A stretch of 32,919 nucleotides of DNA from Patescibacteria group bacterium (GTDB lineage: Bacteria > Patescibacteriota > JABMPQ01 > JAHIRA01). A program made the translations under genes and the position numbers. Positions 24,549 through 32,919 of this stretch are shown one piece after another. Location: NCBI GenBank assembly GCA_018818205.1, contig JAHISJ010000019.1, positions 1 through 32,919 of the forward strand, written 5' to 3'. Every line of letters begins with the position of its first letter. The first letter of the stretch is position 1. The notes under the pieces were generated by a model. That model saw only the letters and a list, made by a program, of their open reading frames with translations. It had not been told where the DNA came from and did not search any database.

Positions 24549-25531
24549 GGCCACTAGTAAGCGTTATTATTGTTACGTTTAATAGTGAGCGGTACCTACC
24601 GCATCTTTTTAAATCGATTAAAAATCAGACATGGTATGAGAAGTGTGAAGTGATTGTTATAGATAATGATTCTAAAGACGGAACGAAAAAGATAGTGCAC
24701 AATGAGCACTGCAGTGTCATTGAAAATAATGATAACGCAGGATTTGCAAAAGCGAACAATCAAGGCATAGAACGTGTAATGGGGGACTATATCTTTTGCC
24801 TAAACCACGATGTTATTTTGGAAGAAGACTATATAGAAAACCTAGTTACTTTTTTGGAAGAACACAAAAAAGCTGGAGCAGTATCAGGTACGGTTAAAAA
24901 ATGGGATTTTGCAAATAGAAAAAAGACAGAGAAAATAGATACGCTTGGCTTTAAGATGTATAAAAATCATAAAGTTGTCGATATTACAGAAAAACCGGAT
25001 GGGGACCTTCCTTCATATGATGTGTTTGGTGTTTCTGCTGCTGTGGTAATGTACCGTAAATCATGTTTAGATACTCTTCGGGATATTTCTGGTCACTACT
25101 TTGATGATGATTTGGTAAGTTATAAGGAAGATGTGGATATAGCGTATCGTATCTTGCATGCGGGATACACGTCGAGTATTGTGCGAGATGCCGTGGCGTA
25201 TCATGATAGGTGGGAGACGGGGAGTGGGCAATCAAGCGTTAAGCAAAAAAGAGAAGCTCGTAAATCAAAACCCGTTTTTATTAATCAGCTCAGTTATCGA
25301 AATCATTTGATAGTTCTTTTTAAGAATGAGTTTTGGTCAAATCTCCTTATTTATTCAGTATTCATTCTTTTTTTTGAATTGCAGAAGTTTGTATATTTTC
25401 TTTTGTTTGAGCCAAAAACGGTGCTTGGGCTGGGGCAGTTTATTAAGGCAATTCCTTTGACTCGTGCAAAAAGACGTGCTATTTTTAATAAGACGACCAT
25501 TTCTAAGCAAGATATTAGAAAGTGGTATTAG
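24545..25531 (+). CDS. GT2-family glycosyltransferase
   Basis: A GT-A enzyme of 328 aa. SVIIVTFNSERYL opens the domain, VIDNDSKDGTKK replaces the more usual DNGSTDGT, FCLNHDVILEEDY is the DxD-equivalent, and LVSYKEDVDIAYRILHAGY the catalytic acidic region. The last about 75 residues include one or two hydrophobic stretches (LLIYSVFILFFELQKFVYFLLF), so it is probably anchored in the cytoplasmic membrane. Its start overlaps the polymerase-like gene by 4 bp. A hairpin follows in the 42-bp gap to the next GT2. Confidence 0.87.
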   Translation: MRPLVSVIIVTFNSERYLPHLFKSIKNQTWYEKCEVIVIDNDSKDGTKKIVHNEHCSVIENNDNAGFAKANNQGIERVMGDYIFCLNHDVILEEDYIENLVTFLEEHKKAGAVSGTVKKWDFANRKKTEKIDTLGFKMYKNHKVVDITEKPDGDLPSYDVFGVSAAVVMYRKSCLDTLRDISGHYFDDDLVSYKEDVDIAYRILHAGYTSSIVRDAVAYHDRWETGSGQSSVKQKREARKSKPVFINQLSYRNHLIVLFKNEFWSNLLIYSVFILFFELQKFVYFLLFEPKTVLGLGQFIKAIPLTRAKRRAIFNKTTISKQDIRKWY

Positions 25532-25536
25532 TGGTA

Positions 25537-25557
25537 GTAAACCCATAAAGGGTTTAC
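25537..25557 (+). terminator. Intergenic hairpin, possible weak terminator or attenuator
   Basis: GTAAACCC-ATAAA-GGGTTTAC is a perfect 8-bp stem with a 5-nt loop. It is followed by CTTTATTT rather than a clean T tract, so it may only partly terminate or may stabilise the upstream mRNA. Confidence 0.5.
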
Positions 25558-25573
25558 CTTTATTTAATGTACT

Positions 25574-26440
25574 ATGAGCGAGCAGACACTAGAAAAATCA
25601 GGTGAAAAGACGGATATGACGCTATCTATCATTATTGTTCATTACAAAACGCCGTCGCTACTGAGGCAATGTATCAGAAGCATCAGAAAGCATGAACCGT
25701 CCTTTAAGTACGAGATTATTGTTGTAGACAATAACTCGATGGACGAAACTGCTCAGATGATTGAGGAAGATTTTCCTTCCATCACCATGATTGCTAATAA
25801 AGAGAATCTTGGGTTTCCAAAGGCGGTCAATCAGGGTATTCGTGTGTCAAAAGGCAGGTACGTATTGCTTCTAAATCCAGATATTACTGCACTTCCGGGA
25901 GTACTTGAGAATATGATTACATACATGACCAAGCATCCTGATATTGGTATGCTTGGTCCAAAGCTCCAAAATCCAAATGGTTCACTACAGCTTTCTTGTT
26001 TTGATTCATATCCAAACGTACGACTCATTATTTATAGACGAACGTTTCTTGGAAACTTTAAGCGTCCTCAAAAGCAGATCAGAAAGTTTACCTTGGCAGA
26101 TTGGGATCATGGCTCAAAGCGAGAAGTGGCGTGGATTTTAGGGTCAACAATGCTTGCGAGACGTGAGGCGATTGATGATGTTGGCCTCATGGATGAACGG
26201 TTTTTTATGTATATGGAGGACGTGGATTGGTGTAGACGTTTTTGGAATAAGGGGTGGAAAGTACTGTACTATCCGGATTTTCATATGATTCACTACTATG
26301 CACGTGCATCGGCATCCAGTCCTAATGTTTTTTTTGCTTTTTTCAATAAACAAACACGCATTCATATTGTGAGTGCGATAAAATTCATCTTAAAATATGC
26401 AAAACAAAATGAATCGAAGGACAAACAAACTAAAACCTAA
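25574..26440 (+). CDS. GT2-family glycosyltransferase (rhamnosyltransferase-like)
   Basis: A GT-A enzyme of 288 aa. Motifs are LSIIIVHYKTPSLL, VVDNNSMDETAQ, LLNPDITALPG (DxD-equivalent) and FFMYMEDVDWCRRFWNKGW. The GPKLQNPNGSLQLSCF stretch places it with the 22095 enzyme. The ATG at 25616 (MTLSIII) is an equally possible start and would remove 14 charged residues. No membrane helix is obvious. Its last 44 bp overlap the start of the DUF4012 gene, linking the glycan genes to that protein. Confidence 0.87.
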   Translation: MSEQTLEKSGEKTDMTLSIIIVHYKTPSLLRQCIRSIRKHEPSFKYEIIVVDNNSMDETAQMIEEDFPSITMIANKENLGFPKAVNQGIRVSKGRYVLLLNPDITALPGVLENMITYMTKHPDIGMLGPKLQNPNGSLQLSCFDSYPNVRLIIYRRTFLGNFKRPQKQIRKFTLADWDHGSKREVAWILGSTMLARREAIDDVGLMDERFFMYMEDVDWCRRFWNKGWKVLYYPDFHMIHYYARASASSPNVFFAFFNKQTRIHIVSAIKFILKYAKQNESKDKQTKT

Positions 26441-28394
26441 TTTAGCAAAACCTGAACCTATGCAGCCTACAAAGAAACCAAAGAAAAAAAAGCGATTTCC
26501 AAAGTGGCTAAAAATTACACTCCTAGTGCTTGTTGCGCTTGTTTTAATACTAGGTGTTCTTGCTGGTTTAAGCGTCAATCCAGCAAAGTCTGCGTATGCG
26601 TCTGCTCTTTCCGGTAAAGAAAAAATTCAGAAGGTACCTGAGCTTTTGGAAGAGCAAAAATTTGATGAAGCCGCTGAACTAATAGAAAGTGCAAAAAAGG
26701 ATTTTGAAGAAAGCAACGAGAGTTTTAAGAAACTCTCATGGGTGAAAGTTATTCCGTATGCTCGTAGACAGTATGTTGCTGCAGATCATTTGTTTAAAGG
26801 GGCTATGCAGATTACAAGCTCAGTTGAAACAGCAATTTCTGTTGCTCAAAATATCATGGATCCACTTGGTGAGAATGGGGAGGTGACAAGCTTTAAAGGG
26901 ATGAGTCCAGAGCAGAAAGGCGAGATCTTAAAGCAACTTAAGCAAAGTGCGCCTGAACTTGAGAGAAGTCTCAGTCAGTTTGAATTAGCAGAGGTAGAAT
27001 TTTCACAAATACCTGAAGATGGTGTTGTCACGCAAATTTCTGAGGCACGGGATTTAATTGGAGAGAGTTTGCCCGACGCAAAAAAATATCTTAAAGATAT
27101 CGTGGTTATCTCAAAATTATTTCCGGCGCTTGCGGGATATCCAAATGAACAGACCTATTTATTACTATTCCAAAATAATACTGAGCTTAGACCTTCCGGT
27201 GGTTTCCTTGGAAGTTATGGCATAGTAAAGGTTAAAGATGCTGAAATGCTAGAGTTTACGACACATGATGTGTATGGTCTTGATCAAAAAGCAGATATTG
27301 AAGTTGATCCTCCGTGGCAAATCAAAAAACTTGCCGCACCGTTTAATAAGAGCTGGTACATGCGGGATGCAAACTGGTCGCCGGACTTTGCTGAGTCTTC
27401 AAAGGAAGTTATGAATTTTTATGCGTTGGAGGGTGGTACAGAAACGTTTGACGGTGTTGTAGGTATTACCCCTGATTTTATTTCATTCTTACTTGAAATT
27501 ACCGGACCAACACAGATTCCTGGGTATCCGTATACTTTTACAAAGGACAATGTTACTGAGCAGCTAGAGTTTCACGTCGAGAAGAATTTTGTAGACAAAG
27601 GTATTGATTTTCATGAAAGAAAAGATATTATTAGTGATTTGGCAGCGGTGCTTCTTGGAAAAGTTATGACATTACCTCGAGAAAAGTGGATGACTATGGC
27701 TGATGTTGTACAACGTTCGCTTATGGAGAAGCACTTGGTAATGTACATGGAGAATCCTGATATTCAAAAGTTCTTGGTTGATAAGAATTGGGCTGGCACA
27801 GTGCAAGATGTCCCCGGTGATTACATGATGGTTGTTGACTCAAATATGGCGAGTCTTAAAACTGATGAATTCATTGAGCGGCAATACGAATATACGCTTG
27901 ATGCAACGGGGGATAAGCCACGCGTTGAAGCACATTTGACGTACAAAAATACAGCGCCCGGATTTACCTGGAAAACAACGCGGTACAGAAACTGGAATAG
28001 GATTTACGTTCCAGAGGGGAGTGAATTCTTAGGTGTAGAGGGCAATGAAAAGAGTGGAGAATACTATATTGATCCAGCTAATCCGTATGAAGTGACTCAA
28101 GAACTTGGAAAAACATCATTTGGTACTTTTGTAACTATTGAACCGGGGGAACAGCGTGAGTTAACGTATTCATATGATGTTCCTGTAACTATCTTTGGGG
28201 ACGATAACGAGTATACACTTTACTTCCAAAAGCAGATAGGGCAAAAGAAGCCAAAAATTAGGGCGAATCTTACATTCAAAAAGCCTATTGCATCCTTTGA
28301 GCCTGCAGAGTATGGTACACTTGTTTCAGATAATGTGGTTGAGTTTAACGCTGATTTACAGATAGATAGAGAATTTAAAGTGACCTTTAAATAA
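26397..28394 (+). CDS. DUF4012 membrane-anchored protein
   Basis: A 665-aa protein. A Pro/Lys-rich cytoplasmic N-terminus (1-37) is followed by one membrane helix (38-60) and a long extracytoplasmic part. Residues about 250-275 hold YLLLFQNNTELRPSGGFLGSYG, the most recognisable DUF4012 segment. A downstream region is rich in aromatic and charged residues. The family occurs in Patescibacteria, Actinobacteria and Chloroflexi, often beside surface polysaccharide genes; its biochemical role is not established. Here it overlaps a GT2 gene by 44 bp and shares a TAATG junction with an S41 protease, so a role in glycan attachment or envelope maintenance is a reasonable inference. The ATG at 26409 is an alternative start. 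Confidence 0.85.
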   Translation: MQNKMNRRTNKLKPNLAKPEPMQPTKKPKKKKRFPKWLKITLLVLVALVLILGVLAGLSVNPAKSAYASALSGKEKIQKVPELLEEQKFDEAAELIESAKKDFEESNESFKKLSWVKVIPYARRQYVAADHLFKGAMQITSSVETAISVAQNIMDPLGENGEVTSFKGMSPEQKGEILKQLKQSAPELERSLSQFELAEVEFSQIPEDGVVTQISEARDLIGESLPDAKKYLKDIVVISKLFPALAGYPNEQTYLLLFQNNTELRPSGGFLGSYGIVKVKDAEMLEFTTHDVYGLDQKADIEVDPPWQIKKLAAPFNKSWYMRDANWSPDFAESSKEVMNFYALEGGTETFDGVVGITPDFISFLLEITGPTQIPGYPYTFTKDNVTEQLEFHVEKNFVDKGIDFHERKDIISDLAAVLLGKVMTLPREKWMTMADVVQRSLMEKHLVMYMENPDIQKFLVDKNWAGTVQDVPGDYMMVVDSNMASLKTDEFIERQYEYTLDATGDKPRVEAHLTYKNTAPGFTWKTTRYRNWNRIYVPEGSEFLGVEGNEKSGEYYIDPANPYEVTQELGKTSFGTFVTIEPGEQRELTYSYDVPVTIFGDDNEYTLYFQKQIGQKKPKIRANLTFKKPIASFEPAEYGTLVSDNVVEFNADLQIDREFKVTFK

Positions 28395-29638
28395 TGTATT
28401 CAAAAAGCTATCAAAAGTGGTTTCGTGTTTATCTTGTCATTCTCTTTGTCCTTGTTAGTTTTCTTGCCGGGCTTTTTTATGGACGGAGCAATAGTGTTGC
28501 ACAAAATGTTGAAGAGCAGCAGGCTGAGACGAACGTAAAGCATAAATACACGGACAGGGTAGATGAAGTCGACTTTGACTTGTTTTGGGAGCTTTGGGAC
28601 TTAATTAGTAAAAAGCATATTAACGGCACGGTTGATTATCAGAAGCTCTATTACGGTGCAATCAAAGGTATGGTTGACTCACTTGAGGATCCGTACACGG
28701 TGTTTATGGATCCCGAGGAAACTAAGGAGTTTAGAGATGAGGTTTTAAATGGGCATTTTGATGGTATTGGTGCTGAGCTTACCGTGCGAGACAAGATGCT
28801 TACGATAGTTTCTGTACTCAGAGATACTCCTGCAGAGAACGCGGGTGTACGGGAAGATGATATTGTGCTCAAAATTGATGACCAGGATGTATCAAAAATG
28901 TCTTTGTATGAGGCGGTAAAGAATATTCGTGGTAAAAAGGGTGAAACGGTAACCTTAACTATAGTAAGAGAAGGTGAAGAAGAAGCGCTTGAGATTCCTA
29001 TAGTACGCGATACCATTCAAGTGGATAGTGTTGATTCCCGCATTATTGAGACTGAAGAAGGAAAAACTGTTCTTTATATTGAGATCTCTACCTTTTCTGA
29101 GACGACTTCAGAAGAATTTTCTGAAGCAGTAAAGGTAAATCTTTCAAAAAATCCAGATGCGATTATTCTAGACATGAGAAATAACACTGGAGGGCTGCTT
29201 GATGAAGCAGTGACCGTTTCTGGAGAGTTCTTTGACAAAGGCTCTGTTGTGGCAATAGAAGAATTTAGCGATGGAAGAAAAGAAGAATACAAAACGCTTC
29301 AGTCTCCACGACTAGACACTATTCCTGTGTATGTGCTTGTAAATGATAATTCAGCTAGTGCAGCGGAGATTGTTGCAGGGGCGCTAAGGGACAATAGCGG
29401 ATCATTGTTAATTGGAAAACAGACATTTGGGAAAGGTACTGTTCAAGAGCTTATTAATACTTCAGGTGATTCAAGTTTAAGAATAAGTGTTGCGAAGTGG
29501 CTGACACCAAAGGGTATTGATATAAATAAAGAAGGACTGGCTGTAGATGTTGATATTGATCGAACCAGAGAGGAGTATGAACAAGAATTGGATCCACAGT
29601 TAGATAAGGCTATTGAATTAATTAATGAGCATGAGTAA
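28394..29638 (+). CDS. ctpA: S41-family C-terminal processing peptidase
   Basis: A 414-aa membrane-anchored serine protease. One membrane helix (about 11-28) is followed by the N-terminal helical part, a PDZ domain (about 125-195, with GIGAELTVRD and ENAGVREDDIVLKIDD) and the S41 core. VNDNSASAAEIVAGAL contains the nucleophile S322. The general base is K347 in LIGKQTFGKGTVQ, 25 residues later as in Prc/CtpA enzymes. It trims the C-termini of envelope proteins outside the cytoplasm. The start shares one base with the stop of DUF4012 (TAATG), so the two are translationally coupled. The substrate is not known; the neighbouring glycan machinery is a candidate. Confidence 0.93.
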   Translation: MYSKSYQKWFRVYLVILFVLVSFLAGLFYGRSNSVAQNVEEQQAETNVKHKYTDRVDEVDFDLFWELWDLISKKHINGTVDYQKLYYGAIKGMVDSLEDPYTVFMDPEETKEFRDEVLNGHFDGIGAELTVRDKMLTIVSVLRDTPAENAGVREDDIVLKIDDQDVSKMSLYEAVKNIRGKKGETVTLTIVREGEEEALEIPIVRDTIQVDSVDSRIIETEEGKTVLYIEISTFSETTSEEFSEAVKVNLSKNPDAIILDMRNNTGGLLDEAVTVSGEFFDKGSVVAIEEFSDGRKEEYKTLQSPRLDTIPVYVLVNDNSASAAEIVAGALRDNSGSLLIGKQTFGKGTVQELINTSGDSSLRISVAKWLTPKGIDINKEGLAVDVDIDRTREEYEQELDPQLDKAIELINEHE

Positions 29639-29870
29639 AAAAAATGCTGAGCGTTCTTTTGTAGCTATTGATGCGTTTAAACTCATTTTTGATTCTTCTG
29701 TTCCCTTAAAATACAAACTTATTCCTCTATTTGCTGCACTGTATCTAGTGTTTCCATTGGATTTTTTGACCGATCTAGTTCCTATTTTTGGATATGCAGA
29801 TGATGTTGGTGTAGCTATCGCAGGGATGACGCTTTTTACTGAGCTTGCAAGGAGAAGTAAGAACTCATGA
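29625..29870 (+). CDS. DUF1232 (YkvA-like) small membrane protein
   Basis: An 81-aa protein with the DUF1232 signature YLVFPLDFLTDLVPIFGYADDVGVAIAG in its second half (quoted whole only to show the family). Two short hydrophobic segments suggest membrane insertion. The function of the family is unknown. It overlaps the protease gene by 14 bp and the acylphosphatase gene by 4 bp (ATGA). The ATG at 29631 (MSKKNAERS) is an alternative start. Confidence 0.85.
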   Translation: MSMSKKNAERSFVAIDAFKLIFDSSVPLKYKLIPLFAALYLVFPLDFLTDLVPIFGYADDVGVAIAGMTLFTELARRSKNS

Positions 29871-30142
29871 AGCGTAGAACACGACTCATTGTACATGGCG
29901 CTGTTCAAGGTGTCTTTTTTAGGGAAAATACGGTTAAGTATGCAACGATGCACGGAATAACTGGAACGGTTAGAAATTGTGATGATGCTACAGTGGAGAT
30001 TATTGCCGAAGGTGATGAGAACGCACTTGATAAGCTTACTAAGTGGAGTAGAGAGGGACCATCTGGAGCTCAAGTAAGCGCAGTAGATGTGGATGTTAGT
30101 GACTATACAGATGAGTTCAAATCGTTTACAATAATTAGATAG
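29867..30142 (+). CDS. acyP: Acylphosphatase
   Basis: A 91-aa cytoplasmic enzyme that hydrolyses acyl phosphates such as carbamoyl phosphate or 1,3-bisphosphoglycerate. VHGAVQGVFFREN gives the phosphate-binding loop with R19, and GTVRN gives N37; both catalytic residues are in the canonical places. The length is typical. It starts inside the stop of the DUF1232 gene (ATGA) and is 12 nt before rplI. Confidence 0.95.
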   Translation: MKRRTRLIVHGAVQGVFFRENTVKYATMHGITGTVRNCDDATVEIIAEGDENALDKLTKWSREGPSGAQVSAVDVDVSDYTDEFKSFTIIR

Positions 30143-30154
30143 GTTTATCGATTA

Positions 30155-30613
30155 ATGAAAAGAGTTATGAATGTCATATTACAAGATACTGTCCAAGGGT
30201 TAGGGAAAAAAGGAGACATAGCTCGTGTGTCTGATGGATACGCGCGGAACTTTTTAGTGCCAAAGGGCCTTGCAGTTCCTGCTGACACAGAGGCTTTGGA
30301 AAAAAGAGAGATGCTTCTTGAAAAGAGGCAGAGCGAAGGAAAGGAAAAGAAGGAGCAATTACAAAAATACATTGAGCACATTGAGGGTAAAACTTTTTCG
30401 CATACTGTCAAAGCAGACGAGACTGGTGCACTCTTTGGTTCAATCAGAGAAAAGGATATCGCCGAGATTATGGGAAAAGATATCGGCGAAGTGATTGATG
30501 CTCGCTATATTGCTATTAAGGAACCAGTAAAGAAGCTTGGTGATCATACGTTCCATTTTAAATTAGATAAGGATACGCAGGCAAAAGCGACATTGCATAT
30601 TGAAAAAGAATAG
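30155..30613 (+). CDS. rplI: Large-subunit ribosomal protein bL9
   Basis: A 152-aa protein. The N-terminal domain carries [36 protein letters not shown], the bL9 signature around GYARNFL. A long charged linker helix (about 50-75) leads to the C-terminal domain. The internal ATG at 30167 (MNVILQ) matches the usual N-terminus and would give 148 aa. bL9 is, to my memory, absent from some CPR groups such as Microgenomates, so its presence would narrow the lineage. Confidence 0.95.
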   Translation: MKRVMNVILQDTVQGLGKKGDIARVSDGYARNFLVPKGLAVPADTEALEKREMLLEKRQSEGKEKKEQLQKYIEHIEGKTFSHTVKADETGALFGSIREKDIAEIMGKDIGEVIDARYIAIKEPVKKLGDHTFHFKLDKDTQAKATLHIEKE

Positions 30614-30637
30614 AAAAATACGAAATAAATTTTTGGC

Positions 30638-32284
30638 ATGAAATCAATAAAAACACGTTATATATTTGTTACAGGAGGTGTTATCTCTAGCTTAGGGAAG
30701 GGGATAACATCGGCTTCTTTAGGTATGCTTCTTAAGAGTAAGGGGTATAGTGTGGTGAACATGAAGTCAGAAATGTACGTTAATATTGATGCAGGCACTA
30801 TTAGACCAACTGAGCATGGTGAAGTGTTTGTAACAAATGATGGGATAGAAACCGATCAAGATATTGGGACATATGAGCGATTTTTAAATAAAAGTTTGAC
30901 GCGTGCACAATTTATAACAACCGGTCAGATTTACCAAGAAGTAATTAAGCGTGAGCGTAACTTTGAGTATGAGGGCGAAGATGTTGAGGTGGTGCCGCAT
31001 GTTCCAGAAGAGATTATCAGAAGGGTGAAAGAAGCAGGGAAGCAGGCAAAAGCCGAGATCGTTATTATTGAACTTGGCGGCACGGTAGGGGAGTACCAAG
31101 GAGTCCTCTTTTTAGAGGCAGCACGTATGATGGAGCAGGCTTTGGGGCGTGATCATGTTATTCATGTGCATGTATCGTATCTTCCTATACCAAAGTCAGT
31201 AGGGGAAATGAAGACAAAGCCAGTACAGTATTCGGTGAGAACGCTTAATTCTCATGGTATTGTTCCTCATTTTATTGTTGGTCGTTCAGAGCGCGAGTTG
31301 GACAAAAAACGCAAAGAAAAGATTAAGCAGTTCTGTGGAGTTGAGTTTGATCATGTAATATCAAACCCCGATTGTGACAGTATTTATCTCGTACCTGAGG
31401 TATTAGAAAAACAGAAGTTTGCAGAGATTGTGCTCAAAGATATGGGCCTTAAACCACGAAAGACCGGTATTAAGAAGTGGGAATCAATGGTTAATGATAT
31501 TATGACCACGAGTGATGAAGTTAATATTGCTATTGTAGGAAAATACTTTAAAACAGGGGACTATGCTTTAGAGGATTCATATGTGTCAGTAATTGAAGCA
31601 ATAAAGCATGGTGCATGGGGGAATAATGTTAAAGCAAATATTCATTGGGTAAATAGTGAGAAATTCGAAAAAGATGCAAAGACACTCAATACTTTGTTGG
31701 AGATGGATGGGGTTATTGTTCCTGGTGGGTATGGTAAAAGAGGTCTTGAAGGAAAAATTAAAGCAGTTCGTTTTGTAAGAGAACATGATATTCCGTATTT
31801 TGGCCTTTGCCTTGGTCTTCAGATGGCTGTAATAGAGTTTGCACGTCATGTTTGTGGTCTGAAGACTGCTAATACTGTTGAGGCTCAGCCAAATACCAAG
31901 TATCCAGTTATTGAGCCAATGGAGGAGCAGAAGAAGCTCCTTGAGAAGAAGCAATATGGTGGCACTAATAGACTTGGAGCGTATGAGTGTGCGGTAAAGA
32001 AGAATACTATTTCTAGCAAGGCCTATGGTAAGAATATGGTTTCTGAGAGACATCGCCACAGGTATGAGGTCAGTAATGACTACAGAGACATTCTCTCTAA
32101 GCATGGATTAGTTTTTGCAGGTGTTAATCCAAAGCTTGATCTTGTTGAAATTATTGAAAATCCGTCGCATCCATGGTTTGTGGGAACACAGTTTCATCCA
32201 GAGTTTCAATCGAGACCTCTTGCTCCACATCCGTTGTTTAAAAGTTTTATTAAGGCATGCAAGGAGCGTAGGAAGAAAATATAG
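30638..32284 (+). CDS. pyrG: CTP synthase
   Basis: A 548-aa enzyme that makes CTP from UTP, ATP and glutamine. The N-terminal synthetase domain opens KTRYIFVTGGVISSLGKGITSASLG with the P-loop-like GGVISSLGKG. The C-terminal class I glutaminase domain has GLCLGLQ with the nucleophile C391 and QFHPEFQSRP with H520 and E522. All the expected catalytic residues are present, and the length is typical. It is 24 nt after rplI and ends at a strong bidirectional terminator. Confidence 0.97.
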   Translation: MKSIKTRYIFVTGGVISSLGKGITSASLGMLLKSKGYSVVNMKSEMYVNIDAGTIRPTEHGEVFVTNDGIETDQDIGTYERFLNKSLTRAQFITTGQIYQEVIKRERNFEYEGEDVEVVPHVPEEIIRRVKEAGKQAKAEIVIIELGGTVGEYQGVLFLEAARMMEQALGRDHVIHVHVSYLPIPKSVGEMKTKPVQYSVRTLNSHGIVPHFIVGRSERELDKKRKEKIKQFCGVEFDHVISNPDCDSIYLVPEVLEKQKFAEIVLKDMGLKPRKTGIKKWESMVNDIMTTSDEVNIAIVGKYFKTGDYALEDSYVSVIEAIKHGAWGNNVKANIHWVNSEKFEKDAKTLNTLLEMDGVIVPGGYGKRGLEGKIKAVRFVREHDIPYFGLCLGLQMAVIEFARHVCGLKTANTVEAQPNTKYPVIEPMEEQKKLLEKKQYGGTNRLGAYECAVKKNTISSKAYGKNMVSERHRHRYEVSNDYRDILSKHGLVFAGVNPKLDLVEIIENPSHPWFVGTQFHPEFQSRPLAPHPLFKSFIKACKERRKKI

Positions 32285-32308
32285 GTATTTGTTTTTAGAA
32301 AATAAAAA

Positions 32309-32342
32309 AACACTTAGATACTACTAGTCTAGGTGTTTTTTT
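32309..32342. terminator. Bidirectional terminator between pyrG and rpmA
   Basis: AACACTTAGA pairs with TCTAGGTGTT (10 bp, one G-U) across a 9-nt loop, with eight A before and seven T after. It can therefore stop transcription from both convergent genes. Confidence 0.85.
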
Positions 32343-32348
32343 GTGGTG

Positions 32349-32621
32349 TTACACTACGCGTACGTATTTTGCACGAATAACATTACCGTCGTATTTGGTT
32401 ACTCGCTTGTCGTGAAATTCAACGGTACCTTCTTTAAGTGCAAAAAGAGAGTCGTCTTTTGCTCTTTTTACATTTTCACCAGCTCTAAATTTGGTGCCAC
32501 GCTGCTTAATAATGATTGCACCAGCTTTTGCTTTAGCACCGCCTGCAATTTTAACGCCAAGATATTTTGGATTACTATCACGACCTAGTTGTGTGGAACC
32601 ACCGGCTTTACGATGTGCCAT
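32349..32621 (-). CDS. rpmA: Large-subunit ribosomal protein bL27
   Basis: A 90-aa protein beginning [24 protein letters not shown], the canonical bL27 N-terminus that reaches the peptidyl-transferase centre. There is no Firmicutes-type N-terminal cleavage extension. The remaining sequence ([27 protein letters not shown]) is typical. No SD precedes the ATG. It is monocistronic, with a near-perfect promoter upstream and the shared terminator downstream. Confidence 0.96.
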   Translation of the reverse strand: MAHRKAGGSTQLGRDSNPKYLGVKIAGGAKAKAGAIIIKQRGTKFRAGENVKRAKDDSLFALKEGTVEFHDKRVTKYDGNVIRAKYVRVV

Positions 32622-32653
32622 AGTTGCTTGTTAGCTCTAAATAGGATATGAGT

Positions 32654-32683
32654 ATTATAAGCTATTTATTGTTATGTTGTCAA
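32654..32683 (-). promoter_or_regulatory. Promoter of rpmA
   Basis: On the minus strand TTGACA (32678-32683), 18 nt and TATAAT (32654-32659), 33 nt before the rpmA ATG. Both boxes match the consensus exactly. Confidence 0.8.
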
Positions 32684-32760
32684 TGGTCTTAGGTAACTGA
32701 CCCGCCTGCACTTCCAATAACCCTCATACCATATACCTCCCTTCCACTGTAAGGATAATC

Positions 32761-32919
32761 TCAGAGTGTATCTTTTCCAGGTAGTATCTGACAATACTGA
32801 GTTGCATGTGCTTTCTCTGAATGTGGTGTTTCTTTTGACTGTTCTTGTGTTGCTGCTCTACCGTTTCCAAATGCCACAGAAACCACAGACCCAGCATGAC
32901 AAACCAGAGAGTTACTGCA
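32761..32919 (-). CDS. C-terminal end of an unknown protein (partial, runs off the right edge)
   Basis: Reading in from the right edge on the minus strand gives 52 residues (CSNSLVCHAGSVVSV... to ...CQILPGKDTL) and TGA at 32763-32761. Many codons start with a purine, as in the other genes, which favours this frame. A second minus frame (32918 to 32724, 64 residues, starting AVTLWFVMLGLW) is also open; it begins like a membrane helix but is oddly His/Gln-rich. Only one is likely to be real and I cannot be sure which. No family is recognised. Confidence 0.35.
   Translation of the reverse strand, partial: CSNSLVCHAGSVVSVAFGNGRAATQEQSKETPHSEKAHATQYCQILPGKDTL

Noticed and set aside
31586-32104. 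172-aa minus ORF inside pyrG
   Set aside because: It is antisense to conserved CTP synthase motifs and has no promoter or SD.
1-32919. tRNA, rRNA and CRISPR arrays
   Set aside because: I saw no cloverleaf with a TTCRANY arm, no conserved rRNA segments and no regularly spaced direct repeats.

Overview
The window looks like part of a small, AT-rich (roughly 38-40% GC by eye) bacterial chromosome of Candidate Phyla Radiation / Patescibacteria type. The reasons are a glycosyltransferase-rich surface-glycan locus, a DUF4012 protein beside an S41 protease, an FG-GAP/polysaccharide-deacetylase fusion, tightly overlapping genes, and an almost complete lack of Shine-Dalgarno (SD) sequences before the core genes. 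The lineage call is inference; no rRNA gene is present to settle it. The standard code fits, because TGA is used as a stop.

Layout. 1-4.5 kb: the tail of an unknown gene with its terminator, a secreted FG-GAP/NodB deacetylase (-), and an 847-aa charged helical protein of unknown function (+). 4.5-5.7 kb: a compact divergent pair of unknown genes closed by a terminator hairpin at each end. 5.7-13.3 kb: the first half of a glycan locus: two GT4s, two GT2s, a GT-C membrane transferase and a Wzx-type flippase. 13.3-20.8 kb: an island of secreted proteins: a HExxH lipoprotein, three related proteins with a signal peptide and a C-terminal beta-barrel-like region ending in Phe, a 52-aa membrane peptide, a MopE-repeat/LamG lipoprotein, and a promoter-to-terminator structured RNA of about 430 nt. 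20.9-26.4 kb: the second half of the glycan locus: a TuaH-like GT4, three GT2s and an O-antigen ligase/polymerase-like protein. 26.4-32.3 kb: DUF4012, S41 protease, DUF1232, acylphosphatase, bL9 and CTP synthase in one tight + strand run. 32.3 kb to the end: bL27 (-) and the tail of another - strand gene.

The main message is that two kinds of gene alternate. The genes at 4.5-5.7 kb and 13.3-20.8 kb have SD sequences (GGAGG, or GGAG for the smallest). Most transcription units there also have near-consensus TTGACN-17-TANNNT promoters and strong terminators, and the large island encodes exported proteins of diderm/myxobacterial flavour. The flanking glycan and housekeeping genes mostly lack SDs and abut or overlap. 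The islands therefore look like acquired DNA inserted into a glycan locus, although a chimeric assembly must be excluded.

The structured RNA (15719-16147) is the best candidate for something undescribed. It has its own promoter, a 16-bp 5' hairpin, a long-range helix of 10-13 bp enclosing several internal stems, and an 11-bp terminator. I do not recognise it as RNase P RNA, tmRNA, SRP RNA, 6S RNA or an intron. The second candidate is the three-member barrel-like family, which would be out of place in a monoderm patescibacterium.
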